A stretch of 64,000 nucleotides of DNA, taken from Pseudomonas eucalypticola (GTDB lineage: Bacteria; Pseudomonadota; Gammaproteobacteria; Pseudomonadales; Pseudomonadaceae). A program made the position numbers and the translations under genes. Of this stretch, positions 53,605-63,587 are shown one piece after another (position 1 is the stretch's first letter; every line of letters starts with the position of its first letter). The notes under the pieces are model-generated. The model was not told the DNA's origin and made no database searches. It saw nothing but the letters and a program-made list of their open reading frames with translations. The stretch covers positions 3,194,501 through 3,258,500 of the forward strand of contig NZ_CP056030.1 of NCBI RefSeq assembly GCF_013374995.1, given 5' to 3'.

Positions 53605-54628
53605 CGGCGGCCTCCTGGGAAAGGTGCGCTGCCAGGGCGAAACGGTCGTTGCCGGTGTGCGAATCGGGCTGAATCACGCCCTGGAAATGCGCGCCTTGCA
53701 GGCTGTGGCAGTCCCGGGCGCGGCTGATCAGGGCGCTGGCATGGCGGCTCTGGCCACTGAGGCTGACGTCACCGTTGTCGCGCACTTCCAGTTGCTCCAG
53801 CCAGGTGTCATCACCCAGGCAGGCGCTGAGCTCGGTCAGCAGCGCGGTGGCGGTCGGGCGCGCGGTCTTCAGCCGGGCGAGGTAACGGGCGGCGCCCTGG
53901 GTGTCGGTCAGCTCATGGCGCACGGCCTCCAGGGCCTGCACCTGTTGACGCTGTTGGGCCACTGCCTGCGCCATGCGGTCGACCTGGGCCTGCCGCTGGC
54001 CGAGGGTCGCCAGCATGAGGGCCGCCAGCAGCACCACGGCGCCCACGGCCAGCCCCCGGTTGAGCCGGGCTGTGCGCGACGGTGCCGGGCGCAGGTGCGC
54101 GGGCAACAGGTCGATACCCAGTGGCTCGCCGTTGCCCGCTTTGGCATCGATGCCACGCAGCGTCAGGCCCGCTGCCTGGCACTGCTCAAGTATCGCAGCC
54201 AGGCGCTCGCGGCTCACCGCCACCAGCAGTACCCGTGCCTGGTCGCCGTTACGCCGCAGGACCCGGGCCGTGAAGTGCACTTGGTCGGCGGCGTACGGCG
54301 TGTAGCGGTCCAGCTCGAAGGCCAGCACCCGTGTCAGGTCAGCGGTGGCGGCCGCAGGCAGGGTGATGGTTTGCGCCATGACTTCCAGGGCAGGCAGTTC
54401 CAGTACCGCCGGGCACGTGGCATCGAGGCGGGTCGGCAACGGCCATGCCAGCCGCTGCACGGCCGGGCCGCTGGCCAGGCGTGCGCGCAGCGGGGTTGGC
54501 AGCAGCCCGTGCAATTCCTGCAACCAGGCGAGCAGCCAGCGCCGGGCGCGGCTGGCCTGCCACTGCCGAACCAGGGGATAAAGCCCGTGCCGCAGGCGCT
54601 CCAGCACATTCGGTAACCTTATTTTCAT
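53579..54628 (-). CDS. gspL: T2SS GspL-like protein, module B
   Basis: A 349-residue protein with a cytoplasmic PilM-like part (LAFELDRYTPYAADQVHFTA), a transmembrane helix near 195-215 (GLAVGAVVLLAALMLATLG), a short coiled-coil (QVDRMAQAVAQQRQQVQALE) and a PilN-like domain (LSACLGDDTWLEQLEVRDNG). The A and B copies share the motifs DDTWLEQLE/TDTWLQSLE and FQGVIQPD/YQGVIQPD near the C-terminus. It recruits GspE to the membrane. Confidence 0.86.
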   Translation of the reverse strand: MKIRLPNVLERLRHGLYPLVRQWQASRARRWLLAWLQELHGLLPTPLRARLASGPAVQRLAWPLPTRLDATCPAVLELPALEVMAQTITLPAAATADLTRVLAFELDRYTPYAADQVHFTARVLRRNGDQARVLLVAVSRERLAAILEQCQAAGLTLRGIDAKAGNGEPLGIDLLPAHLRPAPSRTARLNRGLAVGAVVLLAALMLATLGQRQAQVDRMAQAVAQQRQQVQALEAVRHELTDTQGAARYLARLKTARPTATALLTELSACLGDDTWLEQLEVRDNGDVSLSGQSRHASALISRARDCHSLQGAHFQGVIQPDSHTGNDRFALAAHLSQEAADAPTPDPQ

Positions 54629-55344
54629 TCTTGCCAGCGCAGGACCCGATATGGCCTGGCGCCCTCCTTTGTCTGGGTCAACATCAGGGTGACCTGCAAC
54701 GTGGCGTGGTAGCCGTTGGGCAAGCGCGCCTCACTCTGCACGGTGAGGATCGGCCCAGGGTCGGCGTCGGGCTCACGCACCGCAGGCAACGCCAGTGCCC
54801 GGGCCAGCGGTGCCGGGGCCAATGCCGGGTCGGGTTGGGCCTGGCCGGACCATACGGTGATCCACGGCACGGCACAGTGGTACAGCGCGAAGCCCATGCC
54901 CGGCAGCTCGCGCAATTCGTCCAGCGTGCGCAGCGGCACAGGGCCCTGGCGCAGATGTTCAAGCGCTTGCAGCAACGGCTCGATGGCCTGGGGCGCGGCT
55001 CCGCAGGCCTTGAGCAGGCGGCTGAGGTCCGGCGCCGAGGCGGCGTTGAGGTCCAGCTTGCCGCGCTCGCTGTACAGGCTGACGCGCACGTCGGCATCCC
55101 CCAGCCGCAATTGGTGCGGCTGGCCGTCAGCGGGCCAGCGCGCGTGGGGATCGCGGGCCTGGCGCGCCATCACCGCCTGGGCCACCCCGGCCTCGGCAGC
55201 GAACACCGCCTGGGTATGGCTGGCTTGCCACTGGGCCTGACGATGCTGCACCTGCACGGTGGCGGCCAGCGCGCCGAGCAAGGTTGCCAGCACCGCGAGC
55301 ACCCACAGCACCACCAGCAGGGCGACGCCGCGCTGGGCCGTCAT
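54625..55344 (-). CDS. gspK: T2SS minor pseudopilin GspK, module B
   Basis: A 239-residue tip pseudopilin, exactly as long as the A copy. Leader MTAQRG is followed by VALLVVLWVLAVLATLLGAL, without a +5 Glu as usual. The block SERGKLDLNAASAPDLSRLL and ELRELPGMGFALYHCAVPWI match GspK. It overlaps gspL by 4 bases and gspJ by 4 bases. Confidence 0.89.
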   Translation of the reverse strand: MTAQRGVALLVVLWVLAVLATLLGALAATVQVQHRQAQWQASHTQAVFAAEAGVAQAVMARQARDPHARWPADGQPHQLRLGDADVRVSLYSERGKLDLNAASAPDLSRLLKACGAAPQAIEPLLQALEHLRQGPVPLRTLDELRELPGMGFALYHCAVPWITVWSGQAQPDPALAPAPLARALALPAVREPDADPGPILTVQSEARLPNGYHATLQVTLMLTQTKEGARPYRVLRWQE

Positions 55345-55940
55345 GGCGTGGCCTCGCTGGCCAGGTCCAGCCGCAGGCTGACCTGCTCGGTCACCCAGGG
55401 CACCGGCCCACGCAATCGGGCCTCGATGCGCACGGCCCGGGGCAACCGCTCCGGCCAGGGCCAGGTGGCCAGCCAGCCGCTGTCCTTGCCCAGGGGCGCC
55501 AGGCCGCGATAACTGAACGTCACCTGCTCCACGTCGGGCAGCAGCACCTGGGGTTCGCCAAACGGCTGCAGGGTGGTGCCTTGCAGGCGCGCCAGGCGAA
55601 CCCGCAACCGGTGGTGCTCCAGGCTCACTTGCTGCTGGAACAGCCCGCCCCCCACCGACTCGGGCAGCGGCGCGTAGAAACTCAGGCCATGGGCCTGGCC
55701 GCTGAACACCGCTGGCTTGGCCGCCGCCTCCCCCGCCGCCACCGGCAGCGCTTGGCTGATGGCGCGGCGCAGGTAGCCCTGGGCCGCGCGCAGATCGTCC
55801 AGGCGCTGGCTGAACCGTTCGGCCTTGGCCGAAGCGCGGTTGGCGCTGACCAGCGCAGTGCCGACAAGGCCCAGCAAGATGCCGAGCAGGCTCAGCACCA
55901 CGAGGATTTCCAGCAGGGTAAAGCCGCGTTCAGCCTTCAT
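55341..55940 (-). CDS. gspJ: T2SS minor pseudopilin GspJ, module B
   Basis: A 199-residue pseudopilin. Leader MKAERG/FTLLEILVVLSLLGILLG with +5 Glu. The later YRGLAPLGKDSGWLATWPWP and LPRAVRIEARLRGPVPWV parallel the A copy. The ATG at 55940 starts the leader; the gspI stop overlaps it by 4 bases. Confidence 0.89.
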   Translation of the reverse strand: MKAERGFTLLEILVVLSLLGILLGLVGTALVSANRASAKAERFSQRLDDLRAAQGYLRRAISQALPVAAGEAAAKPAVFSGQAHGLSFYAPLPESVGGGLFQQQVSLEHHRLRVRLARLQGTTLQPFGEPQVLLPDVEQVTFSYRGLAPLGKDSGWLATWPWPERLPRAVRIEARLRGPVPWVTEQVSLRLDLASEATP

Positions 55941-56299
55941 GGCGCCAGCCCCGCGCTGCGTACTTGCAGCGTGCTGAAGCGAGCTTCGCGCCCCTCGGCC
56001 TTCAGGCGCAGGTCCAATTGCCACAAACGGTCGGGGCCGGGTACTGAAGGCACCGCGGCCACGTCCAGGGTCCACTGCACGTCATCCCACTGCCCTTGGC
56101 TGCGCCCTGGCGCCAAGGGCCCATCGCCCAGGGCGTCCATCAATGAACGGGCCGCCAGGTTCAGCCGGTCGCTGCGCTGGGTGTGCTGCAAGGCGCGGGC
56201 ACTCTGGCCAAATGCGCCCAACAGCACGGTGGCGCACAGCGCCAGCACCGCCAGCGCCGCGAGCATTTCCAGCAGCGTGAAGCCCCGTTGGTGCGTCAT
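55937..56299 (-). CDS. gspI: T2SS minor pseudopilin GspI, module B
   Basis: A 120-residue pseudopilin with leader MTHQRG/FTLLEMLAALAVLALCATV. The conserved segment RSDRLNLAARSLMDALG is seen. In the A copy the +2 and +4 residues differ (FGLVE against FTLLE here). It overlaps gspH and gspJ by 4 bases each. Confidence 0.89.
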   Translation of the reverse strand: MTHQRGFTLLEMLAALAVLALCATVLLGAFGQSARALQHTQRSDRLNLAARSLMDALGDGPLAPGRSQGQWDDVQWTLDVAAVPSVPGPDRLWQLDLRLKAEGREARFSTLQVRSAGLAP

Positions 56300-56724
56300 G
56301 GCAGGTCGCGCAGGCGCACGGCGCCGGTCAGCCAGGCCACGTCCACGCGCCAACGACGCGGGCCCTGGGTGATCAGCACGTTGCCACCGCTGGCGCCGCC
56401 GTCGGGGTAGAACTCGAACCCGGCGCCCAGGCCTTCGGCGGTCTGCACGCGCACCTGCCACTCCTTGGGCCAGTGCACCGGTGGTTTGCCCGGGGCCTGC
56501 ACGGTGCGCTGTTGCAAGTCGAAACGGGCGCGGGCGGGCTGCCCGGTGACGATGGCCTGCACCCGCGCTGCGCGCAGCGTGTTCACGACCAGGGCCAAGG
56601 CCTTGCGCTCACCGGCGCTGTGCAGCCCGCGTTGCAGGCCATAGCCCACCAGGCCCGCAGCCACGCCGATCAGCACGATCACCACCAGCATTTCCAGCAG
56701 GGTGAAGCCCCGGGCCCTGTGCAT
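56296..56724 (-). CDS. gspH: T2SS minor pseudopilin GspH, module B
   Basis: A 142-residue pseudopilin with a short leader MHRARG/FTLLEMLVVIVLIGVAAGLV, about ten residues shorter than the leader of the A copy. The globular domain has VNTLRAARVQAIVTGQPARA and FEFYPDGGASGGNVLITQG. The stop of gspG lies 5 bases before its ATG, so here the genes do not overlap, unlike module A. Confidence 0.9.
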   Translation of the reverse strand: MHRARGFTLLEMLVVIVLIGVAAGLVGYGLQRGLHSAGERKALALVVNTLRAARVQAIVTGQPARARFDLQQRTVQAPGKPPVHWPKEWQVRVQTAEGLGAGFEFYPDGGASGGNVLITQGPRRWRVDVAWLTGAVRLRDLP

Positions 56725-56729
56725 CAGCG

Positions 56730-57149
56730 TTATTCCCAGTTGCCCAGGTCAGCGTTGTAGCCGTCGCCGCCGGGTTGGCCGTCCTGGCCATAGAAGATCA
56801 GGTCGAAGCTGCCGTGCTCACCGGGAAAGCGGTAGCCGAAGGCATGGCCGAACGGGTCTTTGAGGTCCGACGGCTTGGCGTACGGGCCGGCCCAGTTGCC
56901 GCCGTTGCTCGGCTTGGTCACCAACTGGTTGAGGTTGGCCGGCGGCGAACCCACGTCCAGCGCGTAGCTTTCCACCTTCATGCTCAGGCTGGCCAGTTGC
57001 GCCTTGCCGGCGCCGTACTTGCCCTTGTCGACGTTGCCGCCCACCTGGCGCACGACGATGGTGGCGACGATGCCCAGCAGCACGATCACCGCGAGCATTT
57101 CCAGCAAGGTAAAACCGCCCTGGCGACGGGCCGACTTCATGGTTTTCAT
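56730..57149 (-). CDS. gspG: T2SS major pseudopilin GspG, module B
   Basis: A 139-residue major pseudopilin. Leader MKTMKSARRQGG/FTLLEMLAVIVLLGIVA. After the cleavage site it is the same as the A copy for about 50 residues, and its C-terminal loop FYGQDGQPGGDGYNADLGNW differs by one residue. This is by far the best conserved pair between modules, so cross-polymerisation is conceivable. The loop DVGSPPANLNQLVTKPSNGG differs from A. Confidence 0.93.
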   Translation of the reverse strand: MKTMKSARRQGGFTLLEMLAVIVLLGIVATIVVRQVGGNVDKGKYGAGKAQLASLSMKVESYALDVGSPPANLNQLVTKPSNGGNWAGPYAKPSDLKDPFGHAFGYRFPGEHGSFDLIFYGQDGQPGGDGYNADLGNWE

Positions 57150-57162
57150 GGGGTTGGTTCCT

Positions 57163-58356
57163 TTAAATGTTACTGGTGAGGCTCATCAGCGGCAGCATGA
57201 TGGCGAGCATGATCACGGCGACCATCACGGCCATGACCACGGTAAGGCTGGGCACCAGAGCAGCGAGCAGGCGGTCGATGCCGCGCTTGGCTTCGACGTC
57301 GAACACCTCGGCGACTTTCAGCAGCATGCTGTCCAGCTCGCCGGCCTGTTCGCCGACGTCGATCATCTGGATGGCCAGTTCCGGCAGCAGCGGTTGCTGG
57401 CCAAACGCGCTGGCCAACGTGCCGCCACCCTTGACCCACTCGGTGGCGTGTTCGACCTGGGCGACGACGGCGCGGTTGCTGCACACCTGGCGCACGATCT
57501 GCAGCGCCTGCAACAGCGCCACGCCGTTGCTGAGCAAGGTGCCCAGGGTGCGCGCCAGGCGGGCGGCTTCGATGCGTTGCAGCAACGGGCCGATGACCTT
57601 GATGCGCAACAGACGCCGGTCGTTGCGCTGGCGCCGGGCCGGGTCGCGCAGGGCGATTGCCGTGCCCCAGACGACCACGATGAGCCCGGCAAGCACCATC
57701 AGGCCCCAGGCGCTGAGGAACTCGCCCAGCGCCAGAATCACCTGGGTAATCAGCGGAATCGGCACGCCCAGGTCGCGGAAAATCGGCACGAACTGCGGCA
57801 CCACGTAAGCCAGCAGCAGGGCCAGGGAACCCAGCACGCCGACGATCAGGAAGGCCGGGTAGATCAGTGCGTTGATCACTTCGCCGCGCAGGGTCTGGCT
57901 GCGCTCCAGGTAATCGCTGAGCTGGCGGAGGGTGTTTTCCAGGGCGCCGCCGGCCTCGCCGGCGCGGACCATGCTGATGTACAGGGTGGAGAACTGCCCG
58001 CCCTCCTCTTCCAGCGCCTGGGACAAGGGCTTGCCGGCTTTCACCTGTTCGCGGATGCGTTCGATCAGGGCGTGGGCCTTGGGCGCCTGGGTCTGCTTGA
58101 GCAGGATGCCCAGCGAGCGTTCCAGGGGTTGGCCGGCGCCCAGCAGGGTCGCCAGTTGCTGGGTGAAGCTGACCAGGGCGGCGCCGTTGAGGGCGACGCT
58201 GCCACGGGCCATGCGCTGGCTGCCCGCTTCCAGTTCCAGCACCAGCCAGCCGCGCGCCTGCAACTGGGCCAGCGCGACACGGTCATCGGTGGCTTGCAGG
58301 TTGCCTTTCTGCGCAGTGCCGTCAGCGTCCAGGGCGCGGTAGCGAAACGTAGCCAT
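57163..58356 (-). CDS. gspF: T2SS inner-membrane platform protein GspF, module B
   Basis: A 397-residue polytopic protein with the two GspF domains (FTQQLATLLGAGQPLERSLG and EAARLARTLGTLLSNGVALL) and three helices, ending MLPLMSLTSNI as in A. The stop of gspE is 1 base before the ATG at 58356. It links the ATPase and pseudopilus. Confidence 0.93.
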   Translation of the reverse strand: MATFRYRALDADGTAQKGNLQATDDRVALAQLQARGWLVLELEAGSQRMARGSVALNGAALVSFTQQLATLLGAGQPLERSLGILLKQTQAPKAHALIERIREQVKAGKPLSQALEEEGGQFSTLYISMVRAGEAGGALENTLRQLSDYLERSQTLRGEVINALIYPAFLIVGVLGSLALLLAYVVPQFVPIFRDLGVPIPLITQVILALGEFLSAWGLMVLAGLIVVVWGTAIALRDPARRQRNDRRLLRIKVIGPLLQRIEAARLARTLGTLLSNGVALLQALQIVRQVCSNRAVVAQVEHATEWVKGGGTLASAFGQQPLLPELAIQMIDVGEQAGELDSMLLKVAEVFDVEAKRGIDRLLAALVPSLTVVMAVMVAVIMLAIMLPLMSLTSNI

Positions 58357-58357
58357 G

Positions 58358-60067
<1,710 letters not shown>

Positions 60068-60149
60068 TACACTTCTTGGCGATAGGCCGGTGGCGGCCAG
60101 CTCGGTATTAGCGGCGTAGCCAGACATTGATGTTTTTCAAATACCGCTC

Positions 60150-60168
60150 GTTAGTTCGCACAACTAAC
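60150..60168. promoter_or_regulatory. Operator-like palindrome 1, module B
   Basis: GTTAGTT (60150-60156) and AACTAAC (60162-60168) are perfect complements around a 5-base spacer. It lies just upstream of gspE-B, whichever start is used. It could be an operator or part of a leader structure. Confidence 0.4.
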
Positions 60169-60254
60169 AGGCAACTAGTCAGGGAATTTAAATCCAGAGG
60201 AAGCGCAACTATCGACATGAAGGTTTCAGCGCTGACACAGCTTACCAGAAGCTA

Positions 60255-60276
60255 AAACCTAACTGCAATTAGGTTT
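60255..60276. promoter_or_regulatory. Operator-like palindrome 2, module B
   Basis: AAACCTAA (60255-60262) and TTAGGTTT (60269-60276) are perfect 8-bp arms with a 6-base spacer, in the middle of the divergent AT-rich region. The size is right for a dimeric regulator. Confidence 0.45.
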
Positions 60277-60580
60277 ACTAAATAGCATTTTTCAACCCGA
60301 CAATGCGGATTACTTAGAGTTTTTTACTCGAGAAACCGGCTTATTAAGCAATTATTGATAACTAAAACCCCATAACACTAGTTTTTTCACGACACTACAG
60401 GTTGAAAAAAAGACCTCACCAACGCCTTTTTCATACACTTTGTCGCGTTTGAAAAAATATCTTTGCGAACATTGAACTTTTAAAGGCATCATCCAGACTT
60501 ACTCTCCGGTCGCGCTTTCGCCTTCTTTAATCGATCGCCGCCGACTTGCTATTACTTAGCCATCATCTGAGACATTATTG

Positions 60581-60829
60581 ATGAAACAGCTCATATTGCC
60601 TGTCATGGGCACTGTACTTCTGTGCGCCCAGAGTTTTGTCGCCTGCGCGGCAGATTCAACGTCTGCTGCCAGCACTTCTTCCATGCAGGAAGTTCGCCAG
60701 CAGATTGAAGCCAAGCGCGACCAGATCTCCGGCGTCGACCGCGTGCAGACCGCCACCCAGACCGCCACCTCGGTGGATGACGCCCCGATCGTCACTGACG
60801 ACGCCCCTGCCCAGGAGCAGCAGCAATGA
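60581..60829 (+). CDS. Small secreted protein coupled to GH3-B
   Basis: An 82-residue protein with a signal peptide (MKQLILPVMGTVLLCAQSFV then ACAAD). A Cys near the cleavage site leaves open a lipoprotein reading (FVAC is a poor lipobox). The mature part, about 58 residues, is Ala/Thr/Asp/Gln-rich, with a short helix MQEVRQQIEAKRDQI and a tail of acidic repeats ending in Gln. No known domain. Its stop overlaps the ATG of the GH3-B gene by 4 bases, so the two are translated together. I do not recognise it; a chaperone, anchor or secretion accessory for GH3-B is possible but unproven. The ribosome site is weak. Confidence 0.75.
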   Translation: MKQLILPVMGTVLLCAQSFVACAADSTSAASTSSMQEVRQQIEAKRDQISGVDRVQTATQTATSVDDAPIVTDDAPAQEQQQ

Positions 60830-63528
60830 ACCCTACCACCCTGCGACGTACCCTGGGCCTGAGCCTGTTGGCCCTGGGTGTCGCCCAGGCGCACCTGGCC
60901 CTGGCGGCCACCGCTACCCCCGCCACCGGCAACGCCGTGGAAGCGCGGGTCAGCTCGATCCTCGACAACATGAGCACCTCGGAGAAGATCAACTTCACCC
61001 GCGTCGACGACGGCCACATGATCCCCAAGCTGACCAAGTGGGGCATCCAGGGCACCGTGGCCTACGATTCGTCCATGGGCGTGCACGTCAACAACGCCAC
61101 GTTTGGCGCCCAGTACCCGTCGCAGTCGGCCCTGGCCGCTACCTGGAGCATCAACCGCGCCAAGGAATTCGGCCAGGCCATCGCCTACGAAACCCGTATT
61201 TCCGGCGGCCAGCAAATGCTATCCCCAGGCGTCAACCTGTACCGCACCCCCTACGGCGGCCGTTCGGCTGAGTACCTGAGCGGCGAAGACCCGTTCCTGG
61301 GCGCCGTGCTGGCCCCGGCCGTGGTCAACGGCATCCAGGTGCAAGGCATCCAGGCCAGCGGCAAGCACTTCCTGGCCAACGAACAGGAAGCCAACCGCCA
61401 GGCGGTGAACGTGCACGTGGACGAGCGCACCCTGCGCGAACTGTACCTGCCGGGCTTCGAGTCCATGGTCAAGAACGCCAACGTGGCGTCGATCATGTGC
61501 GGTTTCAACAAGGTCAACGATGATTACGCCTGCGAAAACCACCACCTGATCACCGACGTGCTCAAGGGCGAATGGGGCTATCAAGGCATGGTCATCAGTG
61601 ACTTCAATGCCATTCACGATGCCTTCAAGGGTGCCTGGGCCGGCACCGACATCGACATGCCGTCGGGCCTGCAATTCACCGAAGCCAACCTGATGCCGCT
61701 GTTGTGGAGCGGCCAGTTGACCCAGAACGTCATCGACGACAAGGTCAAGCGCAACCTGCGTGGCATCGTCAGCTACGACCTGCAGGAAAACCTCAACACC
61801 GCCCAGACCCTGGAACACACCGAGTACGGCGCCAAGGCCGCGCTGGACACCGCCCGCGAAGCCATCGTGCTGCTGCGCAACGAAAACACCTCGGCTGGCG
61901 CGCCACTGCTGCCGCTGGCCAAGTCGGCCAAGGTCGCGGTCATCGGCGACTGGGCGCTGGAAGCCCCGGGCTCGCCGTTCGGTACGGCCAACTCGCCCCC
62001 CAACAGCTACGTGACTGAACTCAGCGGCCTGCAGCAATTGGCGTCGAGCAGCAGCAACGTCACCTACCTGCCCGCCCTGAGCCTGAACCCCAAGGCCTCG
62101 GTGTGGTACCAGCCGTCCACTGGGCAGAACAGCATCAGCAACTCGGGCGTGAAGGCCGAGTACTACGCCAACACCAGCTTCTCCGGTGACCCGGCGCTGA
62201 CCCGTGTCGAGCCGGGCGTGAACCTGAACTGGACCACCAGCACCAACGTCACCGACGCCGGTACCACCACGGTCTCGGGCTTCACCCCGACGGCGGGTGC
62301 GTTCTCGGCCCGCTTCACCGCCACCATCAAGCCGACCGTCAGCGGCCCGCAGATCTTCAAGGTACGCGCCGACGGCCCGTACAAGCTGTGGGTCAACGAT
62401 GAGCTGGTGCTGCAGAGCGATGGCGTGGCGTACTCCAGCGACGTGGTCAACGCCCTGGTGACCTCGGCAAAGACCTCGGCCCTCACCGCTGGCAAATCCT
62501 ACAGCGTGAAGCTCGAGTACCAGCGCACCGCGGGCAACTTCACCCCGGCCCTGGGCGGCCTGGCGGGCGTGCAGATGAGCTGGTCCGCGCTCAAGCCGCC
62601 GGCAGACCTGGCCAACTACGACGCTGTCGTGGTCGCCGTCGGTACCAACTATGAGAACGAAGGCGAAGGCTCGGACCACGGTTTCGACCTGCCCGACCAA
62701 CAGGCTGACCTGATCACCGCGGTGGCCAAGGCCAACCCCAACACCATCGTGGTGATGCACGGTGGCGGCGTGTCCAACATGCAGCCGTGGGCCAACAAGG
62801 TCGGCGCCAGCCTGCAAGCCTGGCTGCCAGGCCAGCAAGGTGGTCAGGCCCTGGCCGAGATCCTGTATGGCAAGGTCAACCCATCGGGCAAGCTGCCGGT
62901 CACCATCGACAAGAAAATCGAGGACAACGCCAGCTATGCGTCCTACCCGGACCCAGCGCAATACCGCGGCACCAACGCGCTGACCGACATGACCTACAGC
63001 GAAGGCCTGTACCTGGGCTACCGCGCGTACGACAAGAACAACACCAAGCCGCTGTACCCGTTCGGCTTCGGTCTGTCGTACACCACTTTCGCCTACAGCG
63101 ACATGAAGCTATCGAGCAACGTGCTGACCCCGGGCGCCACCGTGAACGTCAAATTCACCGTGACCAACACCGGCAGCAAGGCTGGCTTCGAAACCGCGCA
63201 GTTGTACGTGCAGCCAGTGAACCCGGCGGTCGCCCGCCCGGAGAAAGAGCTCAAGGGTTTTACCAAGGTGTACCTCAAGCCTGGCCAGAGCAAGACCGTG
63301 AGCATCCCGCTGGACTCGCGTTCGCTGGCTTACTACGTGGACAACACCGACAGCTGGAACGTCGATGCTGGCAAGTACAAGATCCGCGTGGGCACCAGCT
63401 CCGCCGACCTGAGCCTGAGCCAGACCCTGACCACCCTGTACGCCGAGCAACTGACCACCCGCGACAGCAACCCGTTGCCCGCGCCACTGCAGAAAGCCGT
63501 GCAGGTGTCGGCTTCGCAGCGTTACTGA
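60826..63528 (+). CDS. Secreted GH3 beta-glucosidase with PA14 domain, module B
   Basis: A 900-residue GH3 enzyme with a Sec signal (about 28 residues, ending LALAA). The catalytic Lys-His pair is at 180-181 (SGKHFLANEQE). Nucleophile Asp259 is in VISDFNAIH, at the same position as in the A enzyme. The putative acid/base is Glu614 in NEGEGSDHG. The PA14 insert spans about 440-583 (FKVRADGPYKLWVNDELV). A fibronectin III-like domain follows, then the tail motif SNPLPAPLQKAVQVSASQRY at the extreme C-terminus. It is translationally coupled to the small secreted protein and divergent from gsp operon B, so it is the probable cargo. The exact glucoside bond is not predictable. Confidence 0.92.
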   Translation: MNPTTLRRTLGLSLLALGVAQAHLALAATATPATGNAVEARVSSILDNMSTSEKINFTRVDDGHMIPKLTKWGIQGTVAYDSSMGVHVNNATFGAQYPSQSALAATWSINRAKEFGQAIAYETRISGGQQMLSPGVNLYRTPYGGRSAEYLSGEDPFLGAVLAPAVVNGIQVQGIQASGKHFLANEQEANRQAVNVHVDERTLRELYLPGFESMVKNANVASIMCGFNKVNDDYACENHHLITDVLKGEWGYQGMVISDFNAIHDAFKGAWAGTDIDMPSGLQFTEANLMPLLWSGQLTQNVIDDKVKRNLRGIVSYDLQENLNTAQTLEHTEYGAKAALDTAREAIVLLRNENTSAGAPLLPLAKSAKVAVIGDWALEAPGSPFGTANSPPNSYVTELSGLQQLASSSSNVTYLPALSLNPKASVWYQPSTGQNSISNSGVKAEYYANTSFSGDPALTRVEPGVNLNWTTSTNVTDAGTTTVSGFTPTAGAFSARFTATIKPTVSGPQIFKVRADGPYKLWVNDELVLQSDGVAYSSDVVNALVTSAKTSALTAGKSYSVKLEYQRTAGNFTPALGGLAGVQMSWSALKPPADLANYDAVVVAVGTNYENEGEGSDHGFDLPDQQADLITAVAKANPNTIVVMHGGGVSNMQPWANKVGASLQAWLPGQQGGQALAEILYGKVNPSGKLPVTIDKKIEDNASYASYPDPAQYRGTNALTDMTYSEGLYLGYRAYDKNNTKPLYPFGFGLSYTTFAYSDMKLSSNVLTPGATVNVKFTVTNTGSKAGFETAQLYVQPVNPAVARPEKELKGFTKVYLKPGQSKTVSIPLDSRSLAYYVDNTDSWNVDAGKYKIRVGTSSADLSLSQTLTTLYAEQLTTRDSNPLPAPLQKAVQVSASQRY

Positions 63529-63587
63529 TCGCTGTTTGACCCCGCTTGTGGCTCATGGATGAGCCTTTCTTGCTCGCCACTGGGGAA

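Larger units (their letters stand above)
60128..60580. other. Divergent intergenic region of module B
   Basis: About 450 bases, strongly AT-rich compared with the flanking genes, between gsp operon B and the secreted-protein/GH3 pair. It must hold both promoters. Two palindromes are listed separately; no further gene is convincing. Confidence 0.6.

Noticed and set aside
60636..61271. 211-codon plus-strand frame overlapping the small secreted gene and GH3-B
   Set aside because: Arg/Pro-rich shadow of two supported genes; it has no start signal of its own.
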